From NCBI GenBank assembly GCA_902544085.1, contig CACCAP010000002.1:183850-247849 (forward strand): DNA of 64,000 nt. Direction: 5' to 3'. Every line of letters starts with the position of its first letter. The first letter of the stretch is position 1. Under the pieces are notes generated by a model, which saw only the letters and a list, made by a program, of their open reading frames with translations, did not search any database and had not been told where the DNA came from. Of the stretch, positions 15,936 through 25,329 are shown one piece after another. The DNA is from an uncultured Bacteroidota bacterium. Lineage in GTDB: Bacteria; Bacteroidota; Bacteroidia; Flavobacteriales; Flavobacteriaceae. Both the position numbers and the translations under genes were made by a program.

Positions 15936-17501
15936 ATGGAACGAATTTTTAACGGATCTGATCTAAATCAAAAAACAATATTTGATCACCCTTCAGGTCT
16001 TTTTGTTTTATTTTTTACAGAAATGTGGGAAAGGTTTAGTTATTATGGAATGCGTGCTATTTTAGTACTTTTTCTAACATCCTCCATAATGAATGAAGGT
16101 TGGGGATGGGAACGCCAAGATGCTTTAGAACTATTTGCAGCTTACACCTCATTAGTTTATTTGACCCCATTATTAGGTGGAATTTTGGCGGACAAGCTTA
16201 TGGGTTACAGAAATGCTGTAGTATTAGGTGCACTAATAATGGCACTTGGGCATGGTTCCCTGGCCCTTGAGGGAATTGAACAAAATTTCTTTTATCTGGG
16301 TTTGGGGCTTTTAGTCATCGGCAATGGATTATTTAAACCTAATATCTCTTCCATCGTTGGTCAATTATATAAAGCTGATGATCCAAGAAAAGATGGTGCA
16401 TACACAATTTTTTACATGGGCATCAATGCTGGTGCATTTTTGGGTATACTTTTATGTGGCTATTTGGGGGAAAAAGTTGGATGGCATTATGGTTTTGGTT
16501 TAGCTGGAATTTTTATGTTTTTTGGAATGCTCCAGTTTTATTTTGCCCAAGGTATTTTTGGATCTATTGGTATTAAGCCATCAAAAAAAAGTAATACATC
16601 AAACTCCAACGAAAATGCTGTAAAAGTTTCGTCTGATGCAAATCATAAAAAAATTGTAAGAGACAGAATTTTTGTGATTGTTATATTTTCTATTGCAACT
16701 ATTTTTTTCTGGTGGGCTTTTGAACAGGCTGGTGGGTCTATGACTATATTTGCTAATGATTACACAGATAGAGAATTATCAGGTAATTCAGCCGTTATTT
16801 TTAACACCATAAATACTGTAATAACAATTGTTCCAATGGTTGTTATTACTTATGTACTGATAAAACTCTTTCAGAATATTTTTCAGAGTTATTTTATTTC
16901 AAATTTTTTCCTTGGTTTAAGTTTTGTAATAATTTGGGGTATTGTAATTTATATGTTAAATACTGAGATTGGACAAGAAACATCTGAAATTCCTGCATCA
17001 TGGTTCTCAGTTCTTAACTCATTATTTATAATTTTATTAGCTCCAGTATTTTCAAAAATATGGGCATCAAAATATAATCCATCTGGTCCAATAAAATTTG
17101 GTATAGGTCTAATTTTATTGGGTGTTGGATATTTGTTTGTTGCCTATGGTTCCTTAGGTATACCAGTGGGTGCCCAGACTGCAAGTGTCAGTGTGATGTG
17201 GTTGGTCTACGCTTATCTTTTTCACACACTTGGAGAACTCTGCTTGTCTCCAGTAGGCTTATCTTATGTTAGCAAACTTGCTCCTGAAAGATTAGTTGGC
17301 CTGATGTTTGGTATTTGGCTATTGTCTAGTGCTGTTGCAAATGCTTTAGCTGGGATTACAGGAAGTTATATTGATGCCATATCCTCTGAGATTGGGCTAA
17401 ATGGTTTTTTTGCCATTTTTGCTTTAGTACCGATAGGCGCCGGATTAATAATGTTTTTATTAAATGGTAAGATAAAAAGAATGATGCATGGTATTAAATA
17501 A
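15936..17501 (+). CDS. POT/PTR-family proton-dependent peptide transporter
   Basis: This is an inner-membrane carrier of 521 residues, about 14 helices. The N-terminal motif FTEMWERFSYYGMRAILVLFL is the POT signature with the ExxERFxYY proton-coupling site. GGILADKLMGYRNAVVLGAL and FYMGINAGAFLG follow, and a late helix has GELCLSPVGLSYVSKLAP. It imports di- and tripeptides with protons. It overlaps the downstream thioredoxin-like gene by 14 bases. The gene is complete. Confidence 0.94.
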   Translation: MERIFNGSDLNQKTIFDHPSGLFVLFFTEMWERFSYYGMRAILVLFLTSSIMNEGWGWERQDALELFAAYTSLVYLTPLLGGILADKLMGYRNAVVLGALIMALGHGSLALEGIEQNFFYLGLGLLVIGNGLFKPNISSIVGQLYKADDPRKDGAYTIFYMGINAGAFLGILLCGYLGEKVGWHYGFGLAGIFMFFGMLQFYFAQGIFGSIGIKPSKKSNTSNSNENAVKVSSDANHKKIVRDRIFVIVIFSIATIFFWWAFEQAGGSMTIFANDYTDRELSGNSAVIFNTINTVITIVPMVVITYVLIKLFQNIFQSYFISNFFLGLSFVIIWGIVIYMLNTEIGQETSEIPASWFSVLNSLFIILLAPVFSKIWASKYNPSGPIKFGIGLILLGVGYLFVAYGSLGIPVGAQTASVSVMWLVYAYLFHTLGELCLSPVGLSYVSKLAPERLVGLMFGIWLLSSAVANALAGITGSYIDAISSEIGLNGFFAIFALVPIGAGLIMFLLNGKIKRMMHGIK

Positions 17502-18030
17502 GTTAACTCTCTTTTTTTTAATATTCTCAATTCAATTTACTTATTCACAAAAAGTAAATTGGGTTTCATTTGAGGAAGCAGTAGAATTACAAAAAACCAA
17601 TCCTAAAAATATCATGATGGATGTATACACTGAATGGTGTGGTCCTTGTAAGATGATGGATAAAAATACATTTGAGAATCCTCAAATAGCCAAATTCTTA
17701 AATGATAATTTCTATGCTGTCAAATTTAATGCTGAAGGGACTGAGAAGGTTTCTTACAATGGTAAAGTTTATGGCAATCCCAACTTTAAAAGTGGAAGAA
17801 TCCGTAATTCTTCACATGATTTTTCTAGATATTTAGGAATTAATTCATACCCAACAATCGTATTCTTTGATAAAGACTCCAAGCCTATTGCACCCATAAG
17901 AGGATATCAAGGTCCAACTCAAATTGAAGTTTACCTCAACTTATTTTTGGGGGATAGGTATCTGAGTGTGACAAATCAAGATGAGTTCAGAGAGTTTTTG
18001 TCTAGTATGAACAGTATGTTTAAAAGCTAG
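17488..18030 (+). CDS. Secreted thioredoxin-like protein
   Basis: The protein has 180 residues. A signal peptide is seen (LTLFFLIFSIQFTYSQ, cleavage near 20). The thioredoxin fold has the redox site EWCGPCKMMDKNTF (C-x-x-C about 51-54) and the cis-proline region YPTIVFF. The domain matches the thioredoxin_7/DUF255-like group used in the periplasm for reducing or isomerising disulfides. Its ATG lies inside the last codons of the peptide transporter gene. The stop codon TAG overlaps the reversed stop of hemD in the palindrome CTAG at 18027-18030. Confidence 0.88.
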   Translation: MVLNKLTLFFLIFSIQFTYSQKVNWVSFEEAVELQKTNPKNIMMDVYTEWCGPCKMMDKNTFENPQIAKFLNDNFYAVKFNAEGTEKVSYNGKVYGNPNFKSGRIRNSSHDFSRYLGINSYPTIVFFDKDSKPIAPIRGYQGPTQIEVYLNLFLGDRYLSVTNQDEFREFLSSMNSMFKS

Positions 18031-18776
18031 ATTTTTTTTCTAGAGTCCTCAATAAATATTTCCAAAGCCCTTGACATTGATGAAACTCTTTTTCGAGGTG
18101 CTTCTATATTAATTTTTAAACCCTTTTCTTCTGCAGCCTTCACAGTATTCTTACCAAAAGCAGCTATTATAGTATCATTTTGTTTGAAATCTGGAAAATT
18201 TTTGAACAATGATTCAATTCCAGATGGGCTAAAAAAAACTAAAATGTCGTAAAAAACATTTTTTAAGTCAGATAGGTCACTAATGACTGTCTTATAAAAA
18301 ACACCTTTTTTCCATCTTATTTCAAGATTATCAAGTTTTTCTTCTATCGCAGGGGATAATACATCAGGTCCTGGTAAAATATAACTTTCATCAGGATATT
18401 TTTTTATAACTTCTGTGAGATCATCAAATGTTCTTCCGCCGACATAAATTTTCCTTTTTCTATAAACAACATATTTCTGCAAGTAAAAAGCAACAGCTTC
18501 TGAAAGACAAAAATATTTTAATGCATTTGGAATTGGAAAGCGCATTTCCTCAGCTATTCTAAAAAAATGATCAACTGAGTTTCTACTAGTTAATATAATT
18601 GCAGAGTATTTCGATAAATCAATTTTTTGTTGTCGGACTTCTCTACTTGTCTTGCCCTCAACATGTATGAATGGTCTAAAATCAATTTTTACTTTCCATT
18701 TTTTTGCAATTATGTTGTATGGGGAGTTTTTTAACTCAGGCTTTGGTTGGGAAATCAAAATTGACTTAACTTTCAT
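18027..18776 (-). CDS. hemD: Uroporphyrinogen-III synthase
   Basis: This cytosolic enzyme closes and inverts the linear tetrapyrrole to uroporphyrinogen III for heme. It has about 249 residues from the ATG at 18776, where MKVKSILISQPKPE is the usual flavobacterial start. A TTG five codons earlier is less likely. The HEM4 fold shows YSAIILTSRNSVDHFF (about 80-95), and FFSPSGIESLF with AAFGKNTVKAAEEKGL in the second half. HemD sequences diverge strongly, so it rests on this pattern. A -7 promoter element lies about 26 bases upstream. Confidence 0.86.
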   Translation of the reverse strand: MKVKSILISQPKPELKNSPYNIIAKKWKVKIDFRPFIHVEGKTSREVRQQKIDLSKYSAIILTSRNSVDHFFRIAEEMRFPIPNALKYFCLSEAVAFYLQKYVVYRKRKIYVGGRTFDDLTEVIKKYPDESYILPGPDVLSPAIEEKLDNLEIRWKKGVFYKTVISDLSDLKNVFYDILVFFSPSGIESLFKNFPDFKQNDTIIAAFGKNTVKAAEEKGLKINIEAPRKRVSSMSRALEIFIEDSRKKI

Positions 18777-18801
18777 AGAATCAGCTAACAAATAGGGGTT
18801 G

Positions 18802-18809
18802 CAAATTTA
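18802..18809 (-). promoter_or_regulatory. -7 promoter element of hemD
   Basis: Read on the minus strand this is TAAATTTG, an exact TAnnTTTG match. Transcription would start near 18797 and give a leader of about 20 bases before the hemD ATG. No good TTG is seen at the -33 position. Confidence 0.45.
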
Positions 18810-18872
18810 CAAATTCATTTTATTATTATGTAGAAATAGCTTTAGATTTTAAAATGAATTAAAATTTAATTA

Positions 18873-18880
18873 TAATTTTG
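18873..18880 (+). promoter_or_regulatory. -7 promoter element of the mannosyltransferase-pyrC operon
   Basis: TAATTTTG matches TAnnTTTG exactly and ends four bases before the ATG at 18885. A start site four to five bases downstream of this element would place the mRNA 5' end on the ATG itself, giving a leaderless message. The -33 TTG is not evident. Confidence 0.45.
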
Positions 18881-18884
18881 ATTA

Positions 18885-19613
18885 ATGTATCAGGGTAAAT
18901 CTCTTATAATTATACCATCTTATAACGAGGCTGAAAATATTGTTGAAATTATTAATGACGTTTTAATTCAAAAGGAATCCTTTCATCTGTTGATTGTTGA
19001 TGATAATTCACCAGATAAAACTTATAAGCTTGTTGAAGAAGAGATCATAAAAAATCCAAAAAAAATATTTTTAATCAAGAGAGAAAAGAAATCTGGGCTT
19101 GGAAGCGCATACTTGGCGGGATTTAAATGGGCAATTGAAAATGGTTATGAAAAAATTTTTGAAATGGATGCAGATTATTCCCATGACCCAAAAGATTTAT
19201 TAAGGATGGATGTTTTTTTGGATAATGATGGTTACGATGTTGTTATTGGATCTAGGTATGTGTCTGGTGTAAATGTCGTTAATTGGCCAATCCAAAGAGT
19301 TTTACTTTCATACTTTGCTTCAATCTATGCAAGATTGATAACAGGCGTTCCAGTTAAAGATCTGACATCAGGATTTGTTGGTTATAAAGTCAATGTTTTA
19401 AAATCTATATTAAAAGAAAATATAAGATTTAACGGCTATGCATTTCAAATTGAAATGAAGTTTAAAGCTCATTCAAATGGGTTTAAATTAGTTGAAATAC
19501 CTATAATTTTTACTGATAGAACTAAGGGCGAGTCTAAAATGAGTTTGTCTATTGTTTGGGAAGCTGTTTTTGGGTTGTTATTATTAAAAATTAAAAAAGT
19601 TTTTAAGTTTTAA
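18885..19613 (+). CDS. Polyprenol monophosphomannose synthase (GT2, Dpm1-like)
   Basis: The protein has 242 residues without membrane helices. The GT-A fold shows IIPSYNEAENIVEII at the N-terminus, DDNSPDKT, the metal-binding DADYSHDP (about 93-100), RYVSGVNVVNWP and DLTSGFVGYK, and a C-terminal DRTKGESKMS. It transfers mannose from GDP-mannose to polyprenyl phosphate, which donates mannose outside the inner membrane. pyrC starts one base after its stop. This glycosyltransferase-dihydroorotase-DUF4296 order is one I recognise from other Bacteroidetes. Confidence 0.92.
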   Translation: MYQGKSLIIIPSYNEAENIVEIINDVLIQKESFHLLIVDDNSPDKTYKLVEEEIIKNPKKIFLIKREKKSGLGSAYLAGFKWAIENGYEKIFEMDADYSHDPKDLLRMDVFLDNDGYDVVIGSRYVSGVNVVNWPIQRVLLSYFASIYARLITGVPVKDLTSGFVGYKVNVLKSILKENIRFNGYAFQIEMKFKAHSNGFKLVEIPIIFTDRTKGESKMSLSIVWEAVFGLLLLKIKKVFKF

Positions 19614-19614
19614 A

Positions 19615-20952
19615 ATGAAAATTTTAATAAAAAATGGATACATAGTAAATGAAAATAAAATTTTTGAAAGCGATATTTTGGTTAATGGGGAGTTGATAGA
19701 AAAAATTGATAAAAAAATATCCTCATCTGATGTAGATAAAGTAATTGATTGTGAAGGGTCATTAATTCTACCTGGAATTATCGATGATCAAGTCCATTTT
19801 AGAGAACCTGGATACCCAAATAAAGCGACTATATATTCTGAATCAAGAGCTGCAGTTGCAGGCGGCATTACATCATATTTTGAAATGCCTAACACTAATC
19901 CAAGCACAACCACTATTGAAAGTTTAAATCATAAATTTAAAATTGCATCAATGTCCTCATTAGCTAATTATTCATTCATGTTTGGTGGGACGAATCAAAA
20001 TATCAATGAAGTTAAAAAGTTGCCTGAACATGAAGTTCCAGGGATTAAGTTGTTTCTTGGTTCATCGACAGGAAATATGTTAGTTGATGATTATGATGTA
20101 GTTGAAAAGTTATTTGAAATTTCAAAAGTTCCGATTGTTGTACATAGTGAGGATGATAAAATTATTAATGAAAATCTAAAAAATTTCAAAGAAAAATATG
20201 GCGAACAAAATATAAGACCGGAAATGCATGCTAATATTAGATCAAGCATTGCATGCTTAAAATCTACAGAAAAAATAATTTCTCTTGCGAAAAAAACAAA
20301 TGGAAGATTACATGTTTTTCATTTATCTACAAAAGAAGAAGCTAAACTTTTTGACAATCAAAATGATTTAAAAAATAAAAAAATTACATCAGAAGTTTGT
20401 ATACATCATCTATCTTTTAATGATGCGGATTACAAGACAAAAGGTAATTTCATAAAATGGAATCCATCCATTAAGACTATTGAAGATCAGAATGCTTTGT
20501 GGGATGCACTAAGATATGATAAAATTGATGTGATTGCAACCGACCACGCACCACATACATTTAATGAAAAAAATCAATTATATGTTGATTGTCCCTCAGG
20601 AGGTCCACTCGTTCAGCATTCACTTTACATTATGTACGAACATTTTTTGGAGAAAAGAATTTCTCTTGAAAAAATTGTTGAAAAAATGTGCCACAATCCT
20701 GCAATTTTATTTAACATAAAAAAAAGAGGATTTATTCGAGAAGGATTTTTTGCAGATCTAGTTATTTTAAGAAAAAATCAGAGTTGGGTAATTAATAAAA
20801 ACAATATTCTATACAAATGTGGTTGGTCTCCATTTGAGGGTAAGAAAATTAACTCAATGATAACTCATACATTTGTCAGTGGAAATTTAGCTTACGAAAA
20901 TGGGGTATTTAATCAGGATATTATGGGAAAAAAAATAGAGTTTAACTCATGA
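19615..20952 (+). CDS. pyrC: Dihydroorotase
   Basis: This enzyme cyclises carbamoyl-aspartate to dihydroorotate in pyrimidine synthesis. It has 445 residues, class I (long) form of the amidohydrolase superfamily. The metal site is DDQVHFREPGYPNK (about 57-70). Also seen are GGITSYFEMPNTNPST, HSEDD, RLHVFHLST and the conserved ATDHAPHTFNEK. The C-terminus overlaps the downstream lipoprotein gene by 4 bases. Confidence 0.94.
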   Translation: MKILIKNGYIVNENKIFESDILVNGELIEKIDKKISSSDVDKVIDCEGSLILPGIIDDQVHFREPGYPNKATIYSESRAAVAGGITSYFEMPNTNPSTTTIESLNHKFKIASMSSLANYSFMFGGTNQNINEVKKLPEHEVPGIKLFLGSSTGNMLVDDYDVVEKLFEISKVPIVVHSEDDKIINENLKNFKEKYGEQNIRPEMHANIRSSIACLKSTEKIISLAKKTNGRLHVFHLSTKEEAKLFDNQNDLKNKKITSEVCIHHLSFNDADYKTKGNFIKWNPSIKTIEDQNALWDALRYDKIDVIATDHAPHTFNEKNQLYVDCPSGGPLVQHSLYIMYEHFLEKRISLEKIVEKMCHNPAILFNIKKRGFIREGFFADLVILRKNQSWVINKNNILYKCGWSPFEGKKINSMITHTFVSGNLAYENGVFNQDIMGKKIEFNS

Positions 20953-21284
20953 AAAAAATCTTTCTTTTACTATTTCTATTCTTTATTTCATGTAACAACA
21001 ATTCAAAAATTGATGATGACATTATGACTATTGATGAAATGATTGAGTTTTTATTTGATGTTAATTTAATTAATACAAGTAGGGGATTTACCAATATTAG
21101 TAAGAACAATTATTTTTTGATTAGGGACACTATGCTCTTCAAAAAACATGAAATTGATTGCTTAAAATTTGTAAAAAGTAATGATTTTTATTCAAGAAAT
21201 CCTAGGCTTTACATTAAGATATATGAAGGTATTGATGCAAAAACTAGTGCAATAATTGATTCAATTAATAACATAAAAGAATAA
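20949..21284 (+). CDS. DUF4296 lipoprotein
   Basis: The protein has 111 residues. The lipoprotein signal is FLLLFLFFISCNN with Cys near 15. The rest is mainly helical and carries the DUF4296 pattern of an N-terminal M-T-I-D-E-M-I-E-F-L-F-D-V segment and YSRNPRLYIKIYE. No function is known. It is translationally coupled to pyrC (ATGA overlap) and, from gene order, is a regular companion of the polyprenol mannosyltransferase. That hints at a role in the cell envelope, which is inference. Confidence 0.8.
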   Translation: MKKIFLLLFLFFISCNNNSKIDDDIMTIDEMIEFLFDVNLINTSRGFTNISKNNYFLIRDTMLFKKHEIDCLKFVKSNDFYSRNPRLYIKIYEGIDAKTSAIIDSINNIKE

Positions 21285-21291
21285 TATTAGA

Positions 21292-21299
21292 TATCTTTG
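21292..21299 (+). promoter_or_regulatory. -7 promoter element of tyrS
   Basis: TATCTTTG matches TAnnTTTG exactly and ends three bases before the ATG at 21303. The mRNA would start on or next to the start codon, that is, leaderless. There is no TTG at the expected -33 distance, so the element is only moderately supported. Confidence 0.4.
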
Positions 21300-21302
21300 G
21301 GC

Positions 21303-22592
21303 ATGCCAAAAAACTTTTTCGAGGAGCTAAAATGGAGAGGTTTAATTCAAGATTCTACGCCCGGAGTTGATGAAGAGTTGGAAAAAAAATCTTTGTCAGC
21401 GTACATTGGTTTTGATCCAACATCAGATTCATTACACATTGGCAGTTTGGTTCAATTATTAATTTTGAAACATTTTCAAGAATACGGACATAAACCTATT
21501 CTTTTAATAGGTGGTGCTACTGGAATGATTGGTGACCCCTCAGGAAAGTCAAAGGAAAGAAATTTACTAAGTGAAAGTGACATATCTCATAATGTTGAAA
21601 AAATTAAAAATCAAGTATCAAAATTTCTTGATTTTAAAAAACAAAAAAATCCTGCTCTAATTTTAAATAACCATGATTGGATTGGTAAGTTAAATATTAT
21701 CGATTTTTTCAGAGATTATGGTAAAACTTTAACTGTTAATTACATGATGTCAAAGGAATCTGTCAAAAAAAGAATTAGCCCAGGTCAAAGTGATGGAATG
21801 TCATTTACAGAATTTACATATCAACTTTTTCAAGCTTACGATTTTTATCATCTTATGAAGAATTATGATTGTAAAATTCAAATGGGTGGAAGTGATCAGT
21901 GGGGTAATATTACATCTGGAATTGAATTAATTAGAAAAAAAACAGGTCAAAAAAGCTTTGCAATAACCTGTCCATTAATTACTAAGTCTGACGGATCAAA
22001 GTTTGGAAAAACCGAAGACGGAAATGTTTGGCTTGATAGAAATAAAACTTCACCATATAAATTTTACCAGTATTGGCTTAACTCGTCTGATGAAGATTCG
22101 GAAAGCTACATAAAGATTTTTACAATGGCTGACAAAAAATTTATTGATAGCCTAATTCTTGAACATAAGTCCAAACCCCACGAAAGGATTCTTCAAAAAT
22201 TTATTGCAAGTGAATTAACCAAGATGGTTCACTCTGAGGAGGACTTAGAGAGCGTAATTAAGGCTTCAGAAATATTTTTTGGAAAGTCAACTTTTAGTGA
22301 CTTAAAGGAAATCAAAGAAGATGTTTTCCTTGATATTTTTGAAGACGTACCAAGTGTAAAAATTTCAAAAAATGAATATGAATCGATTTCAAATGTGGAA
22401 ATATTTTTACAATTATCAGGACTTTTTAAATCAAATTCTGAAATCAAAAGATCATTGAAAGAAAATTCGATTATGATTAATAAAGAAAGGGTTAATGATC
22501 ATTTTAATTTTGATTCCATTTCTTTGATTAAGAAAAAATATATTTTATTGCAAAAGGGTAAAAAAAATTATTTTTTAATTAATATCCAATAA
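21303..22592 (+). CDS. tyrS: Tyrosyl-tRNA synthetase
   Basis: This cytosolic class I synthetase charges tRNA-Tyr. It has 429 residues from ATG 21303. An upstream in-frame TTG lies within the promoter element and is rejected. Seen: YIGFDPTSDSLHIGSL with the HIGH-like HIGS (about 45), the tyrosine site GGATGMIGDPSG, QMGGSDQWGNI, the KMSKS-like KFGKT (about 232-236), and a C-terminal S4 RNA-binding domain. It ends inside the convergent LuxE-like gene by an 18-base overlap. Confidence 0.95.
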   Translation: MPKNFFEELKWRGLIQDSTPGVDEELEKKSLSAYIGFDPTSDSLHIGSLVQLLILKHFQEYGHKPILLIGGATGMIGDPSGKSKERNLLSESDISHNVEKIKNQVSKFLDFKKQKNPALILNNHDWIGKLNIIDFFRDYGKTLTVNYMMSKESVKKRISPGQSDGMSFTEFTYQLFQAYDFYHLMKNYDCKIQMGGSDQWGNITSGIELIRKKTGQKSFAITCPLITKSDGSKFGKTEDGNVWLDRNKTSPYKFYQYWLNSSDEDSESYIKIFTMADKKFIDSLILEHKSKPHERILQKFIASELTKMVHSEEDLESVIKASEIFFGKSTFSDLKEIKEDVFLDIFEDVPSVKISKNEYESISNVEIFLQLSGLFKSNSEIKRSLKENSIMINKERVNDHFNFDSISLIKKKYILLQKGKKNYFLINIQ

Positions 22593-23546
22593 CATATTAT
22601 TACATCCTCTAATATCGGATTCATTTGCTCTCCCATAAATTTTAAATGAACCATCTTTGAATACTTCTCCAATGTCTTCTGTAGATATAAAACAGCATGA
22701 ATTAATATTCGCCAAATCAATAATGTTTATAACTCCCCTCCCTATTTTCTTAATTTTAAAAGGATCGTTAAAATCTCTGATTAAAACTTTTTTCCATGGT
22801 GGCGGACGAAATATATCATCCTTCACAGTATAACTTTGAGATAATAGTTCAGTCATTCCATACTCTGAAAAAATTTTGTCAGTCCCATACCCATAAGATA
22901 AAATTTCATGAAGTTTTTTCTTTTCAATTTCTTCTCTATTCCCTTTCATACCACCTGTTTCAATCACAATACAATTGTTTAATTTGATTTTTTTATTCTC
23001 AATAAATTCTAATAACATATGTGATAAACCAAATACTATAATTTCAGATTTAGATTTTTGAATTTTTTTTATTTTGATCTTAAATTCCTCGAATTTAGAT
23101 GAAAAAAATCCTTCGTTCTTTGAATAACTCTGTAATTTATCAATCATATAAATCAAAGATGAATTTTTTCTTTCCTCGGGACTAGGTGTTATTCCAATGA
23201 AATGAAACTTTTTTGGGTCTCCAAAGGCATATTTAAAAGAGTTTAGTAGACTATGGTTATAAATATTTAAATCCGTTACATAGTGTTTGCTTTTTTTTCC
23301 AGTAGTTCCGCTACTTAAAAATAGTTTACTTTTTGATTTTTGATTGGATTGGATTTTATGGTTTTTAAAAAAACTGATTGGTAAAAATGGTATATCCTCT
23401 ATCCTAGTATTATCAGAATAATTTTTATTTATTGAATCGCAGTATTCTTTGTATAGATCACAACTGTTATAATTAAACTTAAAAGCTTCTTGTATCGACG
23501 TTTCAATTTCAGACTCATTAAAAATACTAGCTAAGTAACGATGCAT
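22575..23546 (-). CDS. LuxE/PaaK-like acyl-protein synthetase (acyltransferase)
   Basis: The protein has 323 residues. The N-terminal part (YLASIFNESEIE, then IPFLPISFFKNH) and the AMP-binding loop LFLSSGTTGKKSKHYV (about 77-92) match the LuxE family, which activates fatty acids as acyl-adenylates and passes them to a cysteine of a partner. A later YGMTELLSQSY and IGRGVINIIDLANINSCCF are the rest of the adenylating fold. Flavobacteria carry such genes without luciferase, so the acyl acceptor is unknown. It is a single gene, head-to-head with the response regulator and tail-overlapping tyrS by 18 bases. Confidence 0.82.
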   Translation of the reverse strand: MHRYLASIFNESEIETSIQEAFKFNYNSCDLYKEYCDSINKNYSDNTRIEDIPFLPISFFKNHKIQSNQKSKSKLFLSSGTTGKKSKHYVTDLNIYNHSLLNSFKYAFGDPKKFHFIGITPSPEERKNSSLIYMIDKLQSYSKNEGFFSSKFEEFKIKIKKIQKSKSEIIVFGLSHMLLEFIENKKIKLNNCIVIETGGMKGNREEIEKKKLHEILSYGYGTDKIFSEYGMTELLSQSYTVKDDIFRPPPWKKVLIRDFNDPFKIKKIGRGVINIIDLANINSCCFISTEDIGEVFKDGSFKIYGRANESDIRGCNNMLLDIN

Positions 23547-23605
23547 ATTAAATAATTGTTAATTGAACTATTTTTTTTTTTAAAATCCCTAAATTAAAGC
23601 TTTAA

Positions 23606-24289
23606 ATGAAAAAAACATCTGCCAAAATTTTAGTAGTAGACGATGACCCAGAAATTGTAGAAATTTTAAAATACAATCTTTCAAATTCTGATTTTGAAGT
23701 AAAAGTAGCATACAATGGTATTCAAGCAGTAAAAAAATCAAAAAAATTCAAACCCGATATTATTTTAATGGACGTCATGATGCCTGAAATGAATGGCATT
23801 GAGGCATGTACAGAAATAAGAAATATAGATAATTTAAAGAACGTCCAAATTATATTTCTTTCTGCTAGGGGAGAGGATTACACACAAATTGCAGCATTTG
23901 ATGCAGGTGCAGATGATTACATTAATAAACCTATTAAACCTAAAATTCTTTTAAAAAAGATCACAAATATTGCCAAAAGATTAAAATCCTTCGAAAATGG
24001 TGAAACTTTTATTAAGGTATCTGATTTAAAAATTAATAGAGAGGAATATTTAGTTACAAGAAATAAAACAGAAATAATTTTACCAAGAAAAGAGTTTGAA
24101 TTATTATTTTTATTAGCGTCTAAGCCCGGAAAAGTTTTTTCAAGAGATGAAATTATGAATAAGGTTTGGGGAAGCCAAGTTGTTGTTGGGGACAGAACAA
24201 TTGATGTTCATGTAAGAAAATTGAGAGAAAAACTGGGTGAGAACTATATAAAAACAAGAAAGGGAGTAGGCTATAAATTTAAAGCCTAA
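23606..24289 (+). CDS. OmpR-family response regulator
   Basis: The protein has 227 residues. The receiver domain (1-125) has the acidic pair VDDDPEIV, the phosphorylation Asp56 in IILMDVMMPEMNG, and the Lys in YINKPIKPK. The C-terminal winged-helix DNA-binding domain (about 135-227) shows LPRKEFELLFLLASKPG, VWGSQVVVGDRTIDVHVRKLREKLG and IKTRKGVGYKF. Its stop is directly followed by the ATG of the histidine kinase, with no gap, so the pair is one operon. Target genes are not evident. Confidence 0.94.
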   Translation: MKKTSAKILVVDDDPEIVEILKYNLSNSDFEVKVAYNGIQAVKKSKKFKPDIILMDVMMPEMNGIEACTEIRNIDNLKNVQIIFLSARGEDYTQIAAFDAGADDYINKPIKPKILLKKITNIAKRLKSFENGETFIKVSDLKINREEYLVTRNKTEIILPRKEFELLFLLASKPGKVFSRDEIMNKVWGSQVVVGDRTIDVHVRKLREKLGENYIKTRKGVGYKFKA

Positions 24290-25327
24290 ATGTCTATACG
24301 TCAGAAGATTCGATTTCAATCTCTTTTTTATTCGATTTTAATATCACTTGTAATTTGTTTAATTGCATTAGCTAGCTTTGGAGAATTTTCAATTGAATCC
24401 ATCTTTAGTTTAAATTTTTTCTTATTATTTATTTTATGTTCAATAGTTGTATATGTAATTGGAGCATTTTTCGTAAAATTTTTTCTTTATAACAGTGTAA
24501 GGGTGATTTCTGATGAAATTTTCCAATCCGATGTTGATTCAACTATCACTACCAATATGGATGATTTATTGAAGAAAATTAGACAGTATGATGATGATCA
24601 AAAATCTGAAATTTCTGAAATGAAAAAACAAGAAACTTTTAGAAGAGAATTTATCGGTAATCTTGCTCATGAACTCAAAACACCACTCTTCACAAGTGAA
24701 AGTTATATTTTGACCTTACTTGATGGTGCCATTGATGATGACGAGGTTAATAAAAAATATTTAAAAATTGCAGGGAAAGCCATACACAGGTTAAACTTGA
24801 TAGTTAAAGACTTAGATCTAATCACAAAAATTGAAAGTGGCGAATCTGAAATTCAAAGAACCGACTTTGATATTATTAATTTGGCACAAAATGCTTTGGA
24901 AATGCTAGAAATCACAGCTTCAAAAAAAAACATAAAATTAATGTTAGAATTCAATGATAAATTACCGCTTAGAGTAAATGCTGATAATGAGAAAATTCAA
25001 CAAGTTTTAACAAATTTGGTCGAAAATTCCATAAAATATGGAAAAGAAAATGGTACTACTGAATTGGTTATACAGGAATTGACTGAAAATAAAATTATTG
25101 TAAGAGTTACAGACAATGGGCTGGGTATCGAGGAAAAACATTTCAATAGACTTTTTGAAAGATTTTACAGAGTTGATCAGTCAGGAAGTAGAAAAGGAGG
25201 CGGCTCAGGACTGGGATTGGCAATAGTTAAGCACATAATGGATGCCCATGATGAAAAAATATATATAGAAAGTGAATTTGGTGTGGGTTCAGAATTTTCT
25301 TTCACACTTGAAAAATCTTTACAATAA
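24290..25327 (+). CDS. Membrane sensor histidine kinase
   Basis: The protein has 345 residues. Two membrane helices (about 13-31 and 41-66) are joined by a short loop, so there is no periplasmic sensor domain. The kinase begins with the dimerisation motif FIGNLAHELKTPL (His127). The ATPase domain has NLVENSIKYG, DNGLGIEEKHFNRLFERFYRVD and GGSGLGLAIVKHIM. It phosphorylates the response regulator encoded just upstream. The next gene, trmB, starts 2 bases after its stop. Confidence 0.93.
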   Translation: MSIRQKIRFQSLFYSILISLVICLIALASFGEFSIESIFSLNFFLLFILCSIVVYVIGAFFVKFFLYNSVRVISDEIFQSDVDSTITTNMDDLLKKIRQYDDDQKSEISEMKKQETFRREFIGNLAHELKTPLFTSESYILTLLDGAIDDDEVNKKYLKIAGKAIHRLNLIVKDLDLITKIESGESEIQRTDFDIINLAQNALEMLEITASKKNIKLMLEFNDKLPLRVNADNEKIQQVLTNLVENSIKYGKENGTTELVIQELTENKIIVRVTDNGLGIEEKHFNRLFERFYRVDQSGSRKGGGSGLGLAIVKHIMDAHDEKIYIESEFGVGSEFSFTLEKSLQ

Positions 25328-25329
25328 AT

